The translations under genes and the position numbers were made by a program. A stretch of DNA of 5,651 bases from Planctomycetota bacterium (lineage in GTDB: Bacteria > Planctomycetota > PUPC01 > JACPCR01). The stretch covers positions 1 through 5,651 of the forward strand of contig JASLXP010000665.1 in assembly GCA_030740295.1 (NCBI GenBank). Reading direction: 5' to 3'. The first letter of the stretch is position 1. Every line of letters starts with the position of its first letter. The notes below the pieces were generated by a model that worked only from the letters and a program-made list of their open reading frames with translations, had not been told where the DNA came from and ran no database searches. Below are positions 1 through 5,651 of this stretch, piece after piece.

Positions 1-71
1 GCGACAAGTCGCAGCACTCCAAAGTAATCTTCCCGGATTCTGATGCACAAAATTAAGATTGAAGGCCTACT
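1..71. other. Left edge without a recognisable gene
   Basis: No credible coding frame, RNA gene or promoter is seen here. The first twelve bases, GCGACAAGTCGC, form a perfect 5-bp inverted repeat with a 2-base spacer, too short and too close to the edge to interpret. Confidence 0.4.
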
Positions 72-243
72 AGGTGCGCTACGCCCCCCTTCTCTTGCCC
101 AGCGGGATAGTCAAATTAAATATGGCACACAAGTTTTGGGATGAACGTTTGGATTAGTCTTTCATTACCCAATCGTAATTTCATTGTGCCATAGTTTATT
201 GGACTGCCGCCTGCGACGAATAAAAAGAACGTGTAGCGCACCT
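72..243. repeat. Long imperfect inverted repeat, MITE- or BIME-like
   Basis: The outer arms AGGTGCGCTAC (72-82) and GTAGCGCACCT (233-243) are perfect 11-base reverse complements. Inner arms 109-129 and 185-205 match at 18 of 21 positions and contain TATGGCACA / TGTGCCATA. The two pairs have almost the same centre (about 157), and the bases between them (83-108 and 206-232) can be paired in part with small indels. The centre also has TTGGG-ATGAA (136-145) opposite TTCAT-TA-CCCAA (161-172), leaving a loop of about 15 bases. The segment therefore reads as one long hairpin or as two facing copies of a repeat end. No open frame or transposase motif lies inside. It could be a non-autonomous mobile element, a head-to-head repeat pair or a structured transcript end; which one cannot be settled here. 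Confidence 0.7.
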
Positions 244-253
244 GAGAAGGAGA

Positions 254-270
254 GCCGACAGGATGTCGGC
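254..270. repeat. Perfect hairpin, 7-bp stem with 3-base loop
   Basis: GCCGACAGGATGTCGGC has a perfect 7-bp G+C-rich stem closing a GGA loop (TCC on the other strand). It lies between the long inverted repeat and the repeat array. The left arm of the long inverted repeat lacks an equivalent hairpin although the flanks look loosely related (ATTAAGATTG near 53-62 versus ATTAGACTTG on the minus strand). The hairpin could thus be a module gained on one side or lost from the other. No T-run follows on either strand, so it is a poor terminator. Confidence 0.65.
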
Positions 271-289
271 AAGTCTAATAATCAAGCCC

Positions 290-317
290 CTGTAAATCGC
301 TGCCTTCGGGGTAAAAG
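290..317 (+). repeat. Truncated, diverged copy of the array repeat (3' end only)
   Basis: It begins CTGTAAATCG and ends CTTCGGGGTAAAAG, resembling the last part of the full copies (CTGTAAGGCG ... CTTCGGTGTAAAG). The CCCAGGG stem module is missing. It sits directly before full copy 1, with the CTGTAA boxes 82 bases apart, which is the length of one unit and suggests an older unit left after loss or replacement of its 5' part. Confidence 0.55.
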
Positions 318-318
318 G

Positions 319-401
319 TACTCGGAGCCCGTTGACCCAGGGTAGCTCGCCGAGGCTCGCGAACCCCTGGGCTGTAAGGCGTAACACCTTCGGTGTAAAG
401 A
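319..401 (+). repeat. Structured intergenic repeat, full copy 1
   Basis: This 83-base unit matches 460-541 at 79 of 83 aligned positions. Modules in order: TACTCGGAGCCC, then CCCAGGGT (336-343) facing ACCCCTGGG (363-371) as a hairpin with GCTCGC repeated inside its loop, then CTGTAAGGCG, and finally ACACCTTCGGTGT, a 5-bp stem with a TTC loop. AGCCC at 326-330 could also pair with GGGCT at 369-373, competing with the main stem. It resembles repeat modules I remember between genes of planctomycetes and verrucomicrobia, where they are sometimes mis-annotated as small proteins. Orientation is arbitrary. Confidence 0.85.
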
Positions 402-406
402 AATGT

Positions 407-427
407 GGGCAGAGCCCGGCTTTGCCC
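407..427. repeat. Strong hairpin between repeat copies; weak terminator candidate for the minus-strand operon
   Basis: GGGCAGAGCC and GGCTTTGCCC pair as a 10-bp stem with one G-T wobble around a single C, in practice about 8 bp with a 5-base loop. It lies in the spacer between the two full copies. Read on the minus strand it is followed by ACATTTCTTT, a poor T-rich tract. It lies about 140 bases after the operon stop codon, so termination here is possible but weakly supported. Confidence 0.5.
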
Positions 428-459
428 GTGAAATCCGTAAAAGCGCCTCCGTCTTGGAT

Positions 460-541
460 TACTCGGAGCCCAATGACCCAGGGTAGCTCGCCGAGGCTCG
501 CGAACCCCGGGCTGTAAGGCGCAACACCTTCGGTGTAAAGA
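460..541 (+). repeat. Structured intergenic repeat, full copy 2
   Basis: It is the near twin of 319-401, starting 141 bases further on. It differs by AA for GT at 472-473, C for T at 522, and loss of one T that turns CCCCTGGG into CCCCGGG. The missing T removes the A-T pair from the CCCAGGGT stem (477-484 with 504-511), so this hairpin is slightly weaker. The copy ends 27 bases beyond the stop codon of the exported-protein gene, so any read-through transcript of the operon would carry it in its 3' end. Confidence 0.85.
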
Positions 542-568
542 TTTGGCATATCTGTGCCCACAACGAAA

Positions 569-3500
569 TCAATCCGGCCCGTAGGCTTCGATTTCGTTCA
601 CGAAAAGGCCCTTCTCAACCGTCAGGCGAACAGCATCGGCGGGCCGCGATTCAAAACTGTGTTTCATCACTTCCTCTCGATTCCCATCGACCCTGGCTAT
701 CTTTTGCCACTGACCTTCGGTGCCAACTTCGAGTAGATAGTCTTCCAGAATTTCCGATGTATCGGGCCAGTATTTCGGTCTCCAGCTTCGGATGATGATC
801 TGGTCGATAACTCTGGTATCGGCAAGTGAAATGGTAAGAACATAGGGCGGCGGGACGGCTGGCTTCTTCATCCAGGTGGCGGTGATGTAGGCCGTTTCCG
901 GGTCACCGTCGTTGGCGAAGACCTGGTGGCCGAAATTCCAGATGTTGTAGCTGGCACTGATCTTCGCTCCGTTCCATTCGCAGGCGTAGTTGCCGGTGAT
1001 GCGGCTGCGTGCCGGTGCGGAATTAAAACGCGGGTCATTCAACAGGCGGGCGATCCGGGTTGGCTGGATGTGCGTGTTGTTCGTGTAGATGTGCACGCCA
1101 AAGGGTCCGATGGTGTCCCTGAGAATTCGTCCGTCAGTTCCAATCGAACGATCCTCGGAGACCACAGCAATGCGCTGGACATTTATCCATCGATCCGGCA
1201 GCTCGACCGCGAATGTTCCCTCGCGGCCCCGGTAGTTGGCGACGATTAGGTAGAAGTAATCCTCATGCTCCCTCGCTCCAATGTCGACGCTGCCTTCGAG
1301 TCGCCGGATCTCTTTCGTCATGTCGGGCCCACTGAGGACCGGTGACAGAGATGCGACTTCCTCGACCACGGCACGCCAGCCTTCCCAATGCAGAGGGTTG
1401 AACTTCATGTGCCAGTAATCGCAGTGGAAGTTGTAGTACTGAAGAATGGTCGCGCCCAGGAGGATGGCATCGTAGGCCATGAATCGATGCTCGATGAGCG
1501 AGAGCGCTCGGCGATGGGCGTTTCGATCTTTCCAGGGCTGCCAGCAACGCCCGTCCCATGCCTGGAGTGTGACGGACACGGCTTTCTGTGATGGCTCCCC
1601 TTGACCCGGGCGATTCCATCGGGTCCGGGCTCTGGCCGCCTGGGCTGCCGTGTAGATGATGGAACGGAATCGAGTGACCGCGCCGCTTCGCTCGTCCGCG
1701 CCGTCGTCATAGTGCAGATACAGGTAAGGCTCGAGGCCAAAAATATCGGCCATGCGGGCCAGGGCGGAGTATGGGCCGGTGTAAGAGTTGGCGTCGAATG
1801 ACAGGGCGGAAACCGGCAGAAACGGCATCAGTTCCCGTGTGAGTGAATAAGTACTCATGTAGCCTGACCACCAGACGCTTTTCCCTCTCGCACGACCTTT
1901 CGTTTCATTCCAGATATCAAGCTCTTCGCCGATGTCCCAGGCGAATCGTCCATCGGTTGGGGCCTTGAGAATCTGATCGATGACCCGGCGCTCATCCCAT
2001 TCCCGGCTGTCCGGTGCGCGCCGGAGCGGGCCGCCTGTGATTTGAAGCACTCCTGCTTCGTTCATGCGAGGCAAGAGCTCATTGCGGGAAGACACCACGT
2101 TGATGCCGCATTCTTGAATCCAATCATGGCCCTCTTCGGGAACGGCCGGGGACGGCGCGTACCAGAGGACGATCGGAAGGAAGGGCCGGCCACCGCGCAT
2201 GACCACACCGTCTGACCTCAGATGGCAGTCGGTCATGCCCTTGACATCCGGAAGCAGCCGCAGTTTGCTCGACGCCTTCCCAAGGTGGCCGGCATCCGAT
2301 TCAAAGCGATATCCGCCGTAACGGAGACCAGCGACAGGAATCTCGACGGTCGCCGGAACGCCAGGCCGGATTTGCACGGCCTTTGTCCAGACCGATGACG
2401 AGTTCGACAGGTCAACGAGTTTGCAGGCCACGTTCGCTTCGATCCCGCTGGAGAGTGAAATTCGGAAGCGAAAATGCCTGTCAGGATCGGATGCAAAGAG
2501 ATCCCCTCGATACACCGGATGAAGACGCTCCAGTTCGACGCCATTCCCCGCCATGAGCCAATAGGTGAATTCGTAATATGGTTTGCCGCCGGCCCTCACC
2601 GATGTCTGAACGCGATGCTCGCCGGGCTGAGCGAGATTGAATCTCTGGCGATACCTTTTTACTTCGCCGGGCCTTACTTTGATGATCTGGCGCGAGACGG
2701 GGATCAGTTCTTCTTTCGACTGTGCCAGGGAAACGATCACAGTTAGAGGGACGGCATTGGCGTCGATGCCGGCGACTGCCATTGAAAGACCCTTGATGTT
2801 GAATCCAAGTTCGGACTCGCCTGCAGCGACAGCGATGCGGCCATCGATGCAGTTTCGAAAGAGCGGGCGCTCCCGGAGCTTGCGGCCGTTGATGGCCACA
2901 TCTGTGATTTCCGCGGGCAGGAGCAGAGGCGTTACTCGAGGAGTTGGGTCAAAAGCATAGGCGCCGCTGTAGCTGGCATAAGGACCGAGCGCACGGATGC
3001 GTCCATGGATGGTGCGGTCGAGTGAGATCACCATGCTCAGGCGGCTGCGATTGCGCGCTTCGAGCAGCGTCTCCCAGCGACCGGCAATGGGGCTGTAAAC
3101 CTGGACGTCGAAATTCCTGGTAAGGAAGGTGCCGCCCCTGGATTTCACATGCAGGGCATTGGCACGGACCCGGCCTCGAGCATCCGGCTTCGAGATGGCG
3201 GCATCCGCAAAGAGCGAAAAACTGTGCCAGGCATGGGGGGCATTGACCATGAACGGTTCCAGGTGCGCATTCAGATGGTTCACGTTCCGGGCCGAAAGTT
3301 CATCCGGTCCGGGCTTGTGGCGCGAAACAAGGATGCGAGCCACCCGCTTTCGCTGAAGCGGGAAGTGAGTGACCCCCAAGACACGATACTTGAACCAGCG
3401 CGTCTTCTGGTTCAGACGAATGCTCTTTCCTTTGGGCAATGGCTTCCACGTCGCTGTTTTCAATCCAACCTTGGTTTCCGCTTCGCTTATCGACACTCGA

Positions 3501-4843
3501 ATGGAAGTGCCGCTGGATTGGGGGAGGCCAGTGTCGTGCCAGATGAGGTCCTTCTCTCCAAGGATGCCGACGAGGGTGCCCGCCCAACGCTTGGGCCTGT
3601 TGCTCCGCCAGACCAGGTACCCGCTGGCGCCGATCACTTTGGAAAGTCGAAACTCGGCCGCGCTCTGTCCCTTGTTCAATGTCACTTTGACGGCCGGCGT
3701 CGCTGCGGTCAGGCCGTCGGGCACAATGGCAGAGAAGCGATAGTAGTAGGTTCCAGGAGCCAGCGTGCCAAAGGAAGCAGCGGGGAGCCCGGCAGCATTG
3801 AACGACGAGGGCTTCGCTTTCAAAAGGGGAGCTCCCTCGACAGTTGTGCCCCGGTCGGTCCATGAGCTTGCGTCCGGACGGGTCAATCTACCGGCAAGAT
3901 GCAGAACGGGGTTGCCGGAGCTCTTCCGCCAGATTTCATAGCCTCGCTCGACCGCAGGCTTGGCCTCGACCTCGGCATCGAGATCGTCCTCGGGGGCCTC
4001 CTCTTCTTTGAACAAGTCCCAGAAGACTTTGAGCTTTGGCGATGCCTTTGACCAGTCGAGGAGAATGCTGCCATTTGGGCCGGTGGCGGACCGGTACCAG
4101 AAAGAAGGTCGACCCAATTGCTGGCTGGCTGTCGTGGGTTCATCGGGTGATTGCTTCGAGTAAGGCCGAACGAGGTAAGAATGAAGGCCCGTCTTCAGCG
4201 TGCCGGTATCGATCGCGCGAGCCTTCATGATCTCCGGCGGCTGATATGGAACTTTGGATTTCGCGACCGCTTCTCCCGGCACGTCTTCAGCCTTTGCCCA
4301 AACCCACAGGCCCTTCTCAGCGTTCGCTGTTTCGATGGGCTTGCTCTCGACCGTCGATACTCTCTTCCCCAGCGGAGTGACGTGAAAGAAAGTCTTTCCG
4401 AAACCGTGAGGCCCGCTGCCATTCCGCCACAACGAAACGCGAACAAACCGAGCGGGGGGAGTAGCCGAGAGGTCTAGGGGGACAATCGGGCCGTCCACGG
4501 TGTGTCCCAAAGCGCGTTTCTCGTAGACCAGCCTGGACTGCCAGTGCTGCCCGTCCGAGGATGTTTCCAATGCAATGAAAGTGGCATCCCCGGAATGCTC
4601 CAGGAAAGCGCTGAAGAGAACTTTCGACGATGACAACCGCAGGACGACACGCTCTGCTTTTCTACGGTCCAGTGGCAGCGTCTTCTGAGTCACAAAGTAG
4701 CCGCTGAACTCATCGACGGAAACACCATCCGTTTTGCGGACGAGCTCCTGATCCGATGAGAAGAGAACTGCCTCTTCACTGAGAACTGTCTCAGCACGCA
4801 GAGCAGTGGTGAAAAGGAACAGGCAGGTAAGAGTAGGCATCAT
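569..4843 (-). CDS. Large exported multidomain protein: F5/8C-like, Fn3-like, beta-sandwich, glycoside-hydrolase-like barrel, C-terminal F5/8C
   Basis: An intact 1424-residue frame. The start chosen is the ATG of an ATGATG pair at 4843 because MMPTLTCLFLFTTALRA reads as a short signal peptide, with cleavage likely after residue 17. A GTG at 4900 is in frame but lies inside the upstream gene. Regions by residue: about 60-160 is discoidin-like (LETSSDGQHW, then ARFVRVSLW). About 255-332 and 351-447 resemble fibronectin-III repeats (YEIWRKSSG; GTYYYRFSAIVPDG; SGYLVWRSNRP). The first of these carries an acidic insert at about 279-300. About 450-865 is mostly beta-sandwich, including ITDVAINGRKL. 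About 870-1255 looks like a (beta/alpha)8 glycosidase barrel, opening with VVMRGGRPFLPIVLWYAP. FAWDIGEELDIW places E973/E974 where clan GH-A-like enzymes often have the acid/base. About 1279-1422 is a convincing F5/8 type C domain (FANDGDPETAY; a VLTISLADTRVIDQIII strand; AVRLTVEKG...NEIEAYG). No sortase, PEP-CTERM or transmembrane anchor is seen at the C terminus (EAYGPD). It probably binds or cleaves a glycan outside the cytoplasm. I cannot name a GH family, and a second catalytic carboxylate is not obvious. Confidence 0.9.
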   Translation of the reverse strand: MMPTLTCLFLFTTALRAETVLSEEAVLFSSDQELVRKTDGVSVDEFSGYFVTQKTLPLDRRKAERVVLRLSSSKVLFSAFLEHSGDATFIALETSSDGQHWQSRLVYEKRALGHTVDGPIVPLDLSATPPARFVRVSLWRNGSGPHGFGKTFFHVTPLGKRVSTVESKPIETANAEKGLWVWAKAEDVPGEAVAKSKVPYQPPEIMKARAIDTGTLKTGLHSYLVRPYSKQSPDEPTTASQQLGRPSFWYRSATGPNGSILLDWSKASPKLKVFWDLFKEEEAPEDDLDAEVEAKPAVERGYEIWRKSSGNPVLHLAGRLTRPDASSWTDRGTTVEGAPLLKAKPSSFNAAGLPAASFGTLAPGTYYYRFSAIVPDGLTAATPAVKVTLNKGQSAAEFRLSKVIGASGYLVWRSNRPKRWAGTLVGILGEKDLIWHDTGLPQSSGTSIRVSISEAETKVGLKTATWKPLPKGKSIRLNQKTRWFKYRVLGVTHFPLQRKRVARILVSRHKPGPDELSARNVNHLNAHLEPFMVNAPHAWHSFSLFADAAISKPDARGRVRANALHVKSRGGTFLTRNFDVQVYSPIAGRWETLLEARNRSRLSMVISLDRTIHGRIRALGPYASYSGAYAFDPTPRVTPLLLPAEITDVAINGRKLRERPLFRNCIDGRIAVAAGESELGFNIKGLSMAVAGIDANAVPLTVIVSLAQSKEELIPVSRQIIKVRPGEVKRYRQRFNLAQPGEHRVQTSVRAGGKPYYEFTYWLMAGNGVELERLHPVYRGDLFASDPDRHFRFRISLSSGIEANVACKLVDLSNSSSVWTKAVQIRPGVPATVEIPVAGLRYGGYRFESDAGHLGKASSKLRLLPDVKGMTDCHLRSDGVVMRGGRPFLPIVLWYAPSPAVPEEGHDWIQECGINVVSSRNELLPRMNEAGVLQITGGPLRRAPDSREWDERRVIDQILKAPTDGRFAWDIGEELDIWNETKGRARGKSVWWSGYMSTYSLTRELMPFLPVSALSFDANSYTGPYSALARMADIFGLEPYLYLHYDDGADERSGAVTRFRSIIYTAAQAARARTRWNRPGQGEPSQKAVSVTLQAWDGRCWQPWKDRNAHRRALSLIEHRFMAYDAILLGATILQYYNFHCDYWHMKFNPLHWEGWRAVVEEVASLSPVLSGPDMTKEIRRLEGSVDIGAREHEDYFYLIVANYRGREGTFAVELPDRWINVQRIAVVSEDRSIGTDGRILRDTIGPFGVHIYTNNTHIQPTRIARLLNDPRFNSAPARSRITGNYACEWNGAKISASYNIWNFGHQVFANDGDPETAYITATWMKKPAVPPPYVLTISLADTRVIDQIIIRSWRPKYWPDTSEILEDYLLEVGTEGQWQKIARVDGNREEVMKHSFESRPADAVRLTVEKGLFVNEIEAYGPD

Positions 4844-4882
4844 CTGCCGAGTTTTTGGGTAGGCATCATTTGCCAGGTTTTT
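4831..4882 (-). repeat. 26-bp tandem duplication across the stop/start junction of the two genes
   Basis: Read on the minus strand, 4882-4857 and 4856-4831 are adjacent 26-base units that agree at 22 positions, each containing ATGATGCCTAC. The first copy holds the TGA stop of the URO-D-family gene (4868-4866), overlapped by ATG at 4869. The second holds the ATGATG used by the exported protein (4843). The frame starting at 4869 encodes only MMPTQKLGR before a TGA at 4842-4840, which overlaps the ATG at 4843. The junction is therefore a chain of two ATGA overlaps, an arrangement that commonly goes with translational coupling. No good Shine-Dalgarno sequence stands before 4843 (the bases are ACTCGGCAG), which fits start selection by coupling. 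That the duplication split an ancestral simple ATGA overlap is my inference. Confidence 0.9.
4840..4869 (-). other. Nine-codon junction mini-ORF (MMPTQKLGR), possible re-initiation bridge
   Basis: ATG at 4869 overlaps the upstream stop by the ATGA pattern. The frame runs nine codons and ends in a TGA (4842-4840) that itself overlaps the ATG at 4843. Its first four residues (MMPT) match the start of the exported protein because it begins in the duplicated copy of that start. It is more likely a by-product of the 26-bp duplication than a functional peptide, but a ribosome finishing the URO-D-family gene could pass through it to reach the downstream start. Confidence 0.4.
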
Positions 4883-5651
4883 CCATACCGAAGAAGTCAC
4901 GGTAGGCGTCGACGACTGCGTGATAGTTTTCCGCCTTTACGTCCTCGTGAACTGAATGGCTCGCGTGCAGTATGTGTCCGCCCGGAGTCTGCTGCCCGAA
5001 TTTGAGGCATTCGATGACCTCTGCCCTGACATCCTCGGCCGTTCCCAGGCAGAGCGTGTAGCGTGCGTCGAGATTACCGATGATGCAGATTCGCTCGGCA
5101 ACCCCCTCATCGATTAAGCGAGGCCAGGTCATACCCGCGGCGTTGTCCACTTCTTTATAGCCATCGGCACGGGAATCGAAAAAGAACTCGTCTCTGATGG
5201 GCCAGTGGTTTCCGTCTGAGGTGTAGACCGCCTTCGCTCCCATGTCATGAATCAGGTTCACGTGCTCCTGAATGACAGGAAGGATGAATTCGCGATAGTG
5301 CGCGGGAGAGATGAAAGGGCCCTTGTCGCAGCTCACGTCACCGCCCATCGCGATGACCGTGCAGCCGCTTTCGATCATCTGGCGTGTTCGTGCCAGGCCG
5401 GGGAGTTTTTGCTTTTCAATATATCTCCGGAAAAGATCCGGCGCCTCGATCATCCACATGAGCAGGAACGGCGGATAAAAAGCCGCACCCGTTCCCGCGC
5501 CGACCTCGCCCATGTAAACCCAGTCGATGCCCTCGGCCTCGGCAAGCTTGCGGACCCCGGCCACGGTGGGGTCATCGCCGCGGCCCTGGGACGGGCAGGA
5601 GCCGTCCCATTCCTCCAGTTCCTTTCGCGTCTGTTCTTCGGTGAAACGGTG
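4866..5651 (-). CDS. URO-D / methylcobamide methyltransferase family protein (C-terminal part, truncated by window edge)
   Basis: The frame is open from the right edge to a TGA at 4866-4868, giving 261 visible residues. The family is usually about 340-370 residues, so roughly the first 100 and the true start lie outside the window. An in-frame GTG at 5564 is internal: the 29 codons before it are also open. Family-like segments, numbered from the first visible codon, are GGDVSCDKGPFISP (about 103-116), the strand VYTSDGNH (about 142-149), GNLDARYTL (about 192-200), and GGHILHASHSV (about 224-234) followed by an ENYHAVVDAYRDFFG tail. This layout fits the MtaA/CmuA-like branch of the URO-D fold rather than heme-pathway HemE. 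Such proteins move methyl groups to or from corrinoids or other carriers in the cytosol. The Zn ligands of MtaA (HxC and a later Cys) appear replaced by TxD and His, so coenzyme M methyltransfer is unlikely and the real reaction is unknown. The next gene starts 22 bases downstream on the same strand, so the two are probably co-transcribed. Confidence 0.9.
   Translation of the reverse strand, partial: HRFTEEQTRKELEEWDGSCPSQGRGDDPTVAGVRKLAEAEGIDWVYMGEVGAGTGAAFYPPFLLMWMIEAPDLFRRYIEKQKLPGLARTRQMIESGCTVIAMGGDVSCDKGPFISPAHYREFILPVIQEHVNLIHDMGAKAVYTSDGNHWPIRDEFFFDSRADGYKEVDNAAGMTWPRLIDEGVAERICIIGNLDARYTLCLGTAEDVRAEVIECLKFGQQTPGGHILHASHSVHEDVKAENYHAVVDAYRDFFGMEKPGK

Noticed and set aside
290..541. 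CRISPR array
   Set aside because: There are only two full units, each over 80 bases with internal hairpins, and a single spacer of 58 bases, which does not fit CRISPR repeat and spacer sizes.
196..561. Open 121-codon minus-strand frame over the repeat array, with the repeated peptide GFASLGELPWV
   Set aside because: It starts at a GTG, lacks a ribosome binding site and consists almost wholly of the structured DNA repeats. A one-base deletion in copy 2 puts the equivalent upstream parts in different frames, so the protein sequence is not conserved between copies.
525..568. Intrinsic terminator immediately after the operon
   Set aside because: The short ACACC/GGTGT stem here is part of the repeat and on the minus strand is followed by TGCGCC rather than a T-run.
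3149..3865. 238-codon plus-strand open frame
   Set aside because: It lies entirely antisense to the exported-protein gene, has no recognisable domain, and is the kind of long shadow frame expected opposite G+C-rich coding DNA. The other frames within 569-4843 are rejected for the same reason.
4781..4842. Lipoprotein signal around the TLTC segment of the leader
   Set aside because: The residues before the Cys do not form a lipobox and the hydrophobic stretch follows the Cys instead of preceding it.
4844..4900. Extended N terminus from a GTG at 4900
   Set aside because: It overlaps the upstream gene, has no Shine-Dalgarno sequence and would put 19 residues derived partly from the duplicated junction before the signal peptide. 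It is kept only as an alternative.

Overview
The window shows two genes on the minus strand, read from right to left, followed by about 570 bases of repeat-rich DNA with no credible gene. The first gene (4866-5651, running off the right edge) encodes the C-terminal 261 residues of a cytosolic protein of the uroporphyrinogen decarboxylase (URO-D) / methylcobamide methyltransferase fold. The second (569-4843) encodes a very large exported protein of 1424 residues. It has a signal peptide, a discoidin-like (F5/8 type C) region, fibronectin-III-like and other beta-sandwich segments, a glycoside-hydrolase-like barrel and a C-terminal F5/8 type C domain.

The organism is probably a member of the Planctomycetota / Verrucomicrobiota / Lentisphaerota / Hydrogenedentota assemblage. 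Three things suggest this: the pairing of a non-heme URO-D-family protein with a giant secreted carbohydrate-active-looking protein, the G+C-rich coding DNA, and intergenic CCCAGGGTAGC...CCCTGGG repeat modules of a kind I recall from those genomes. This is inference from memory, not a database result.

Layout: 1-71 holds nothing I recognise. 72-243 is a long imperfect inverted repeat (outer 11-bp arms perfect, inner 21-bp arms matching at 18 of 21, nearly the same centre) around an AT-rich loop. 254-270 is a perfect 7-bp-stem hairpin. 290-541 is a small array of one truncated and two nearly identical 82-83-bp copies of a structured repeat, with a further strong hairpin (407-427) between the full copies. 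569-4843 and 4866-5651 are the two genes, only 22 bases apart and almost certainly one operon. No promoter is visible; it should lie beyond the right edge.

The most unusual small feature is the gene junction. A 26-bp sequence carrying the stop codon of the first gene and an ATGATG start is tandemly duplicated (4831-4882). Because 26 is not a multiple of three, a nine-codon reading frame now sits between the genes, linked to each neighbour by an ATGA stop/start overlap. As a working hypothesis, the exported protein binds or cleaves a glycan outside the cytoplasm and the URO-D-family protein acts on a methylated or otherwise modified product inside. Neither substrate can be read from the sequence.
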